A stretch of DNA of 9,126 bases, taken from NCBI GenBank assembly GCA_017556595.1, contig JAFYML010000008.1:1-9126 (forward strand), in the 5' to 3' direction. The position numbers and the translations under genes were made by a program. Below the pieces are notes generated by a model, which did no database searches, was not told the DNA's origin, and was given only the letters and a program-made list of their open reading frames with translations. Source of the stretch: Bacteroides sp. Its GTDB lineage: Bacteria; Bacteroidota; Bacteroidia; Bacteroidales; Bacteroidaceae. This document shows, in pieces, positions 5,586 to 9,126 of this stretch; position 1 is the stretch's first letter, and every line of letters starts with the position of its first letter.

Positions 5586-6032
5586 TTAAGGGTTGCACGC
5601 TTCTAAAGGCAGGTAAACAACCTCAATGTTAGCACGTTTCAAAAGTTCAATGCCATCTTCCAAGCGATATTTCTCCGAGTAGATTACACGTTTGATACCG
5701 GCTTGGATAATCAGTTTGGCACATTCGATACAAGGCGATGCGGTGACATACATTGTTGCGCCTTCGCTGCTATTGTTCGAACGGGCTATCTTGGTAATGG
5801 CATTGGCTTCGGCATGAAGCACATAGGGCTTGGTGTGATTTGTTTCGTCCTCGCAAACATTCTCAAATCCCGAAGGTGTACCATTGTATCCGTCGGAGAT
5901 AATCATTTTGTCCTTAACGATGAGTGCTCCTACTTGTCGGCGTTGACAATAAGAGTTCTCTGCCCAAATATTTGCCATGCGTATATAACGCTTGTCCAAT
6001 GCTGCTTGTTTGCTGCTTGTTGAGTTGTCCAT
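5586..6032 (-). CDS. dCMP deaminase (ComEB-type)
   Basis: The 148-residue protein is a zinc-dependent deoxycytidylate deaminase that converts dCMP to dUMP, the precursor for thymidylate synthase. The zinc and catalytic motifs are complete: HAEANAI (His73, catalytic Glu75) and PCIECAK (Cys101, Cys104). The substrate-pocket segment RRQVGALIVK followed by DGYNGTPSGFENVC (residues 31-60) is characteristic of dCMP rather than free-cytidine or tRNA adenosine deaminases. The ATG at 6032 lies 14 nt after the upstream lipoprotein gene, and 12 nt separate its stop from the S41 protease. It is an operon gene with no promoter of its own visible. Together with the cyclo-ligase two genes downstream it links this operon to dTMP supply. 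In some Firmicutes the relative is named comEB, but no competence role is implied here. Confidence 0.93.
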   Translation of the reverse strand: MDNSTSSKQAALDKRYIRMANIWAENSYCQRRQVGALIVKDKMIISDGYNGTPSGFENVCEDETNHTKPYVLHAEANAITKIARSNNSSEGATMYVTASPCIECAKLIIQAGIKRVIYSEKYRLEDGIELLKRANIEVVYLPLEACNP

Positions 6033-6046
6033 ATTATTTGCGTTTT

Positions 6047-6556
6047 TTATCGTTGTGGTGTGAATCCCATGTATTTCACATTCTTACCATCTTTGAAGTA
6101 AATAAAAAGATTGTTGGCATCACCTTCGTATCGGATAACGTTTTGCAAGCCGGAAATGAAAGCTTTGGATAGTACATTGTTTTCCATTCCGCTAACGTTG
6201 GTGTCCATACTCATTTCGTGTGTAGCACCATCAGCTTGCCACTTCCCGTTAAAAGTAGCATTAACACCTCTACCGTTGAATGTACCACCTGTGATGCCAT
6301 TGATTTCTCCTCCGGAAAATGTTATGGTGAAGTTGCCAGTGCCTTTCAGCAAATCCATACTTTGCTTAAAAGCATCTCCGTTGGCATTATCGTTCGGCCA
6401 ATAGTTGAATTGTAAATTCGTTCCTTCGGCCGAAATCTTACTCAACTTCCACGTTTTGCCAGTGAAGATTTCTACTACATCGTCTTCGTTGTTGCAACCG
6501 CAAAGCAAAGGCAATGCGGTTACCAACAACATATATATATAATGTTTAATTCTCAT
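6047..6556 (-). CDS. Small lipoprotein, probable DUF4847-like (lipocalin-type) family
   Basis: The 169-residue protein has a short signal peptide ending in the lipobox LCGC, making Cys21 the lipidated residue. The mature part starts CNNEDD: acidic residues at +3 to +5 resemble the lipoprotein export signals that send lipoproteins to the cell surface in Bacteroidota. The body (FTGKTWKLSKI, about 31-41, then several Gly/Asn-rich beta-like strands to YMGFTPQR) looks like a small lipocalin/META-type barrel. From memory it fits the Bacteroidales DUF4847 group, which I could not verify. The function is unknown. It starts 5 nt after the M3 peptidase stop and ends 14 nt before dCMP deaminase, so it is surely cotranscribed with them. 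Confidence 0.8.
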   Translation of the reverse strand: MRIKHYIYMLLVTALPLLCGCNNEDDVVEIFTGKTWKLSKISAEGTNLQFNYWPNDNANGDAFKQSMDLLKGTGNFTITFSGGEINGITGGTFNGRGVNATFNGKWQADGATHEMSMDTNVSGMENNVLSKAFISGLQNVIRYEGDANNLFIYFKDGKNVKYMGFTPQR

Positions 6557-6561
6557 TCTTT

Positions 6562-8685
6562 TTATTTAGTTTTGATACCATTACGCATGAGCAATGCATC
6601 GATGGTAGGCTCTTGTCCACGGAAACGCTTGTACAGTGTCATAGGATGTTCTGTACCGCCCTTTGAAAGGATGTTTTCGCGGAATGAAGTAGCCACTTCT
6701 TCGTTGAAGATGCCTTTCTCCTTGAACAATGAGAATGCATCGGCATCGAGTACCTCTGCCCACTTGTAGCTATAATAACCAGCCGAGTAACCACCAGCAA
6801 AGATGTGAGAGAATTGTACACTCATACAAGCATCGTCAACTGTTGGCAATACTTGTGCCTTTTCCCATGCTTTGTGCTCGTATTTCTTCACGTCGCCTTC
6901 GAAAGTTTCGGTACGAGTGTACCAAGCCATGTCGAGCAAGCCGAAGCTAACTTGACGCAAGCAAGCGTAAGCTGCGTTGAAGTTCGACGAGTCGATGATG
7001 CGTTGAACCAATTCATCAGGAATCAATTCGCCAGTTTCGTAGTGGTTAGCAAAAGTGTGCAAGAATTCTTTTTCGGTAGAGAAGTTTTCCATCAATTGTG
7101 AAGGAAGTTCTACGAAGTCGCGATAAACGGCAGTACCACTCAAACTTTCGTAGTTAGTGTTAGCAAACATACCGTGCAAAGCATGACCAAATTCGTGCAT
7201 GAAGGTTTCTACTTCGTCGAAAGTAAGCAATGCAGGTTTGTCTTGCGTTGGCTTGGTGAAGTTCATCACGATGGTAACGTGTGGACGGCTGTTTTCGCCT
7301 GTATTTTGGTCAATCCATTGGTCTTTGAAGCTAGTCATCCATGCGCCCGAACGCTTGCCGGCACGTGGGTGGAAGTCTGTGTAGAATACGGCCAAGAACT
7401 TACCATCCTTGTCGAATACTTCGTAAGCAGTAACGTCTTTATGATAAACAGGAATCTCCTTGTTTTCTTTGAAGGTAATGCCATACAACTTGGTAGCCAA
7501 ACCGAATACACCCTTCTTTACATTGCTAAGTTCGAAGTAAGGACGCAACATTTTGTCGTTGATTTGGTACTTTTCGTTTTTCAATTTGTTTGAATAGTAA
7601 CTCCAGTCCCACGGCATTAACTCGAAACTGCTACCGGCTTCGTTGCGTGCAAGGGCTTGAACTTCGGCATATTCTTTCTTGGCAGTTGGCGTGTAAGCAT
7701 CCAACAATTGGTTCAATAGGTTATAAACCGCTTCGCTGTTTTGCGCCATGCGGTCTTCGAGCATGTACGAAGCATAGTCTTTGTAACCTAACAATTGAGC
7801 CACTTCCATGCGAGTGTTGGCCAATTCCTTCACTACTTCAAGGTTGTTGTGCTCGTTGTCGTGTGTACATTGAGTATTGTAAGCCATGTAGATTTCCTTA
7901 CGCAAATCGCGGTTGTCGGCATAAGTCATTACAGGGATATAGCTTGGTGCATGGAGTGTAAACGCCCAACCTTCTACACCTTTTTCTTGTGCAGTTTCCT
8001 TTGCTGCTGTGATAGCGCTTTCTGGCAATCCGCTCAACAAAGTGCTATCGGTGATAACTTTTAGGTAGTCGTTGGTTTCCTTCAAGCAGTTTTCGCTGAA
8101 TTGGAGGGTCAACAAGCTAAGTTTTTGGCTCAATTCGCGGTATTTTTCTTTTTGTTCGCCTTGAAGATTGGCACCACCGCGTGCAAATCCGTTGTAGATG
8201 TCTTGCAATAGTTGCAGTTGTTCGCCGGTAAGGTTGGCGCTTTCGCGTTGGTCATATACGGCTTTGATGCGTGCAAACAATTGTTCGTTTAGCGAAATGC
8301 TGTTGCTGTGTTCGCTAAGTAGTGGAGTTAACTTCATTGCCAATGCTTGCATCTCGTCGTTTGTTTCGGCACTGCGCAATACGCTGAATACGCGCGATGC
8401 TTTGTTGAGCAATTGTCCCGACTTTTCGTATGGTTCGATGGTGTTGGCAAATGTTGGTGCTTCGGGGTTGTTCACGATAGCATCGATTTCTGCCTTGTGT
8501 TGCTTCATGCCTTCCATGAAAGCAGGCTCGTAATGCTCAATCTTGATGTCATCGAAAGGTACTGTACCATGTAGGGTAGTGTAGTCTTCGAAAAATGGGT
8601 TCTGATTCTCAGTATTGTTCATGTTGCACGAGGTAATTAATGTTATTACACAAAATGCGGATAAAAATGTTTTTAAACGATTCAT
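6562..8685 (-). CDS. M3-family zinc metallopeptidase lipoprotein (peptidyl-dipeptidase Dcp-like)
   Basis: This 707-residue protein is an M3 oligopeptidase of the Dcp/oligopeptidase A group, which cleaves short peptides inside a deep channel. The zinc site is complete: HEFGH at 497-501 (His497, Glu498, His501) and Glu526 in VELPSQLMENF, 29 residues after the first His as in the family. The active-site lid sequence HIFAGGYSAGYYSYKW (627-642) supplies the conserved His and Tyr residues. The N-terminus is a signal peptide with lipobox ITSC (Cys20), so the enzyme is exported and lipidated; the residues after Cys20 (NMNNTENQN) lack an acidic surface-export cluster, suggesting a periplasm-facing position. 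The typical opening NPFFEDYTTLHGTVPFDDIK follows. It is the first gene of the five-gene leftward operon, with a promoter at 8713-8744 and a leader of about 22 nt. Confidence 0.94.
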   Translation of the reverse strand: MNRLKTFLSAFCVITLITSCNMNNTENQNPFFEDYTTLHGTVPFDDIKIEHYEPAFMEGMKQHKAEIDAIVNNPEAPTFANTIEPYEKSGQLLNKASRVFSVLRSAETNDEMQALAMKLTPLLSEHSNSISLNEQLFARIKAVYDQRESANLTGEQLQLLQDIYNGFARGGANLQGEQKEKYRELSQKLSLLTLQFSENCLKETNDYLKVITDSTLLSGLPESAITAAKETAQEKGVEGWAFTLHAPSYIPVMTYADNRDLRKEIYMAYNTQCTHDNEHNNLEVVKELANTRMEVAQLLGYKDYASYMLEDRMAQNSEAVYNLLNQLLDAYTPTAKKEYAEVQALARNEAGSSFELMPWDWSYYSNKLKNEKYQINDKMLRPYFELSNVKKGVFGLATKLYGITFKENKEIPVYHKDVTAYEVFDKDGKFLAVFYTDFHPRAGKRSGAWMTSFKDQWIDQNTGENSRPHVTIVMNFTKPTQDKPALLTFDEVETFMHEFGHALHGMFANTNYESLSGTAVYRDFVELPSQLMENFSTEKEFLHTFANHYETGELIPDELVQRIIDSSNFNAAYACLRQVSFGLLDMAWYTRTETFEGDVKKYEHKAWEKAQVLPTVDDACMSVQFSHIFAGGYSAGYYSYKWAEVLDADAFSLFKEKGIFNEEVATSFRENILSKGGTEHPMTLYKRFRGQEPTIDALLMRNGIKTK

Positions 8686-8712
8686 AGTTTATAGTTTATT
8701 TATAATTTTCTG

Positions 8713-8744
8713 CAAAGGTGCAAAAAAAATAGGCGACTTTCATA
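8713..8744 (-). promoter_or_regulatory. Probable promoter of the M3 peptidase operon
   Basis: The -7 box CACCTTTG (8720-8713, minus strand) has one mismatch to TAnnTTTG and is followed by CAG, as in the tRNA and recF promoters here. A -33-like TATG (8744-8741) is 20 nt upstream and falls in the loop of the gapA terminator hairpin. The predicted start near 8708 gives a leader of about 22 nt, which contains a tandem ATAAACT just before the ATG. Confidence 0.5.
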
Positions 8745-8754
8745 AAAGCCGCCC
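8722..8754 (-). terminator. Intrinsic terminator of the GAPDH gene
   Basis: On the minus strand GGGCGGCTTT (8754-8745) pairs with AAAGTCGCCT (8740-8731) around a TATG loop, with G-U pairs at the base and middle, and an eight-T run follows (8729-8722). It lies 27 nt past the gapA stop codon. A-rich sequence on the other side of the stem could extend the pairing. Confidence 0.85.
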
Positions 8755-8780
8755 ATTTTTTATAATTTTCTAACTGAATA

Positions 8781-9126
<346 letters not shown>

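Noticed and set aside
7174..7593. 139-codon plus-strand open frame antisense to the M3 peptidase
   Set aside because: It mirrors a well-conserved coding region and has no independent evidence of expression or family membership.

Overview
The window carries ordinary chromosomal housekeeping genes of a Bacteroidota member, most likely order Bacteroidales. The evidence is the promoter style (-7 boxes of the form TAnnTTTG, in several cases with a -33 TTTG-like box), A-rich leaders mostly without Shine-Dalgarno sequences, and protein sequences that read as typical Bacteroides/Prevotella-type RecF, dCMP deaminase, S41 protease and M3 peptidase. I see no phage, transposon, CRISPR array or defence system, so I do not claim a new multi-gene system.

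Layout, left to right. Positions 1-27 hold only the first nine codons of a leftward gene, with a textbook promoter at 52-83. About 240 bases without a gene follow; they contain a 15-bp palindrome and a degenerate 23-bp repeat. A leftward tRNA-Tyr/tRNA-Gly unit (527-360) ends in a clear intrinsic terminator, and its promoter overlaps the 3' end of ribH. ribH (lumazine synthase) and a membrane-anchored TPR protein follow, both leftward and separated by a terminator. The TPR gene diverges from a rightward recF-DUF721 (DciA-like) pair, which is the only rightward unit in the window.

The recF-DUF721 pair collides tail to tail, with an 11-bp coding overlap, with a leftward five-gene operon. In transcription order that operon is an M3-family peptidase lipoprotein, a small DUF-type lipoprotein, dCMP deaminase, an S41 C-terminal processing protease, and 5-formyltetrahydrofolate cyclo-ligase. 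Its internal gaps are 5, 14 and 12 bp and then a 26-bp overlap. The right edge has the C-terminal third of glyceraldehyde-3-phosphate dehydrogenase, whose terminator abuts the peptidase promoter.

Functionally the window combines translation (tRNAs), riboflavin synthesis, replication and repair (RecF, DciA-like), envelope proteolysis (M3 and S41 peptidases) and pyrimidine/one-carbon metabolism (dCMP deaminase supplying dUMP, the cyclo-ligase recycling 5-formyl-THF). The details most worth a second look are a tRNA-Gly with a paired A19/U56 change, a perfect 14-bp hairpin inside the cyclo-ligase gene, a probably leaderless recF mRNA, and the palindrome/repeat region upstream of the truncated leftward gene.
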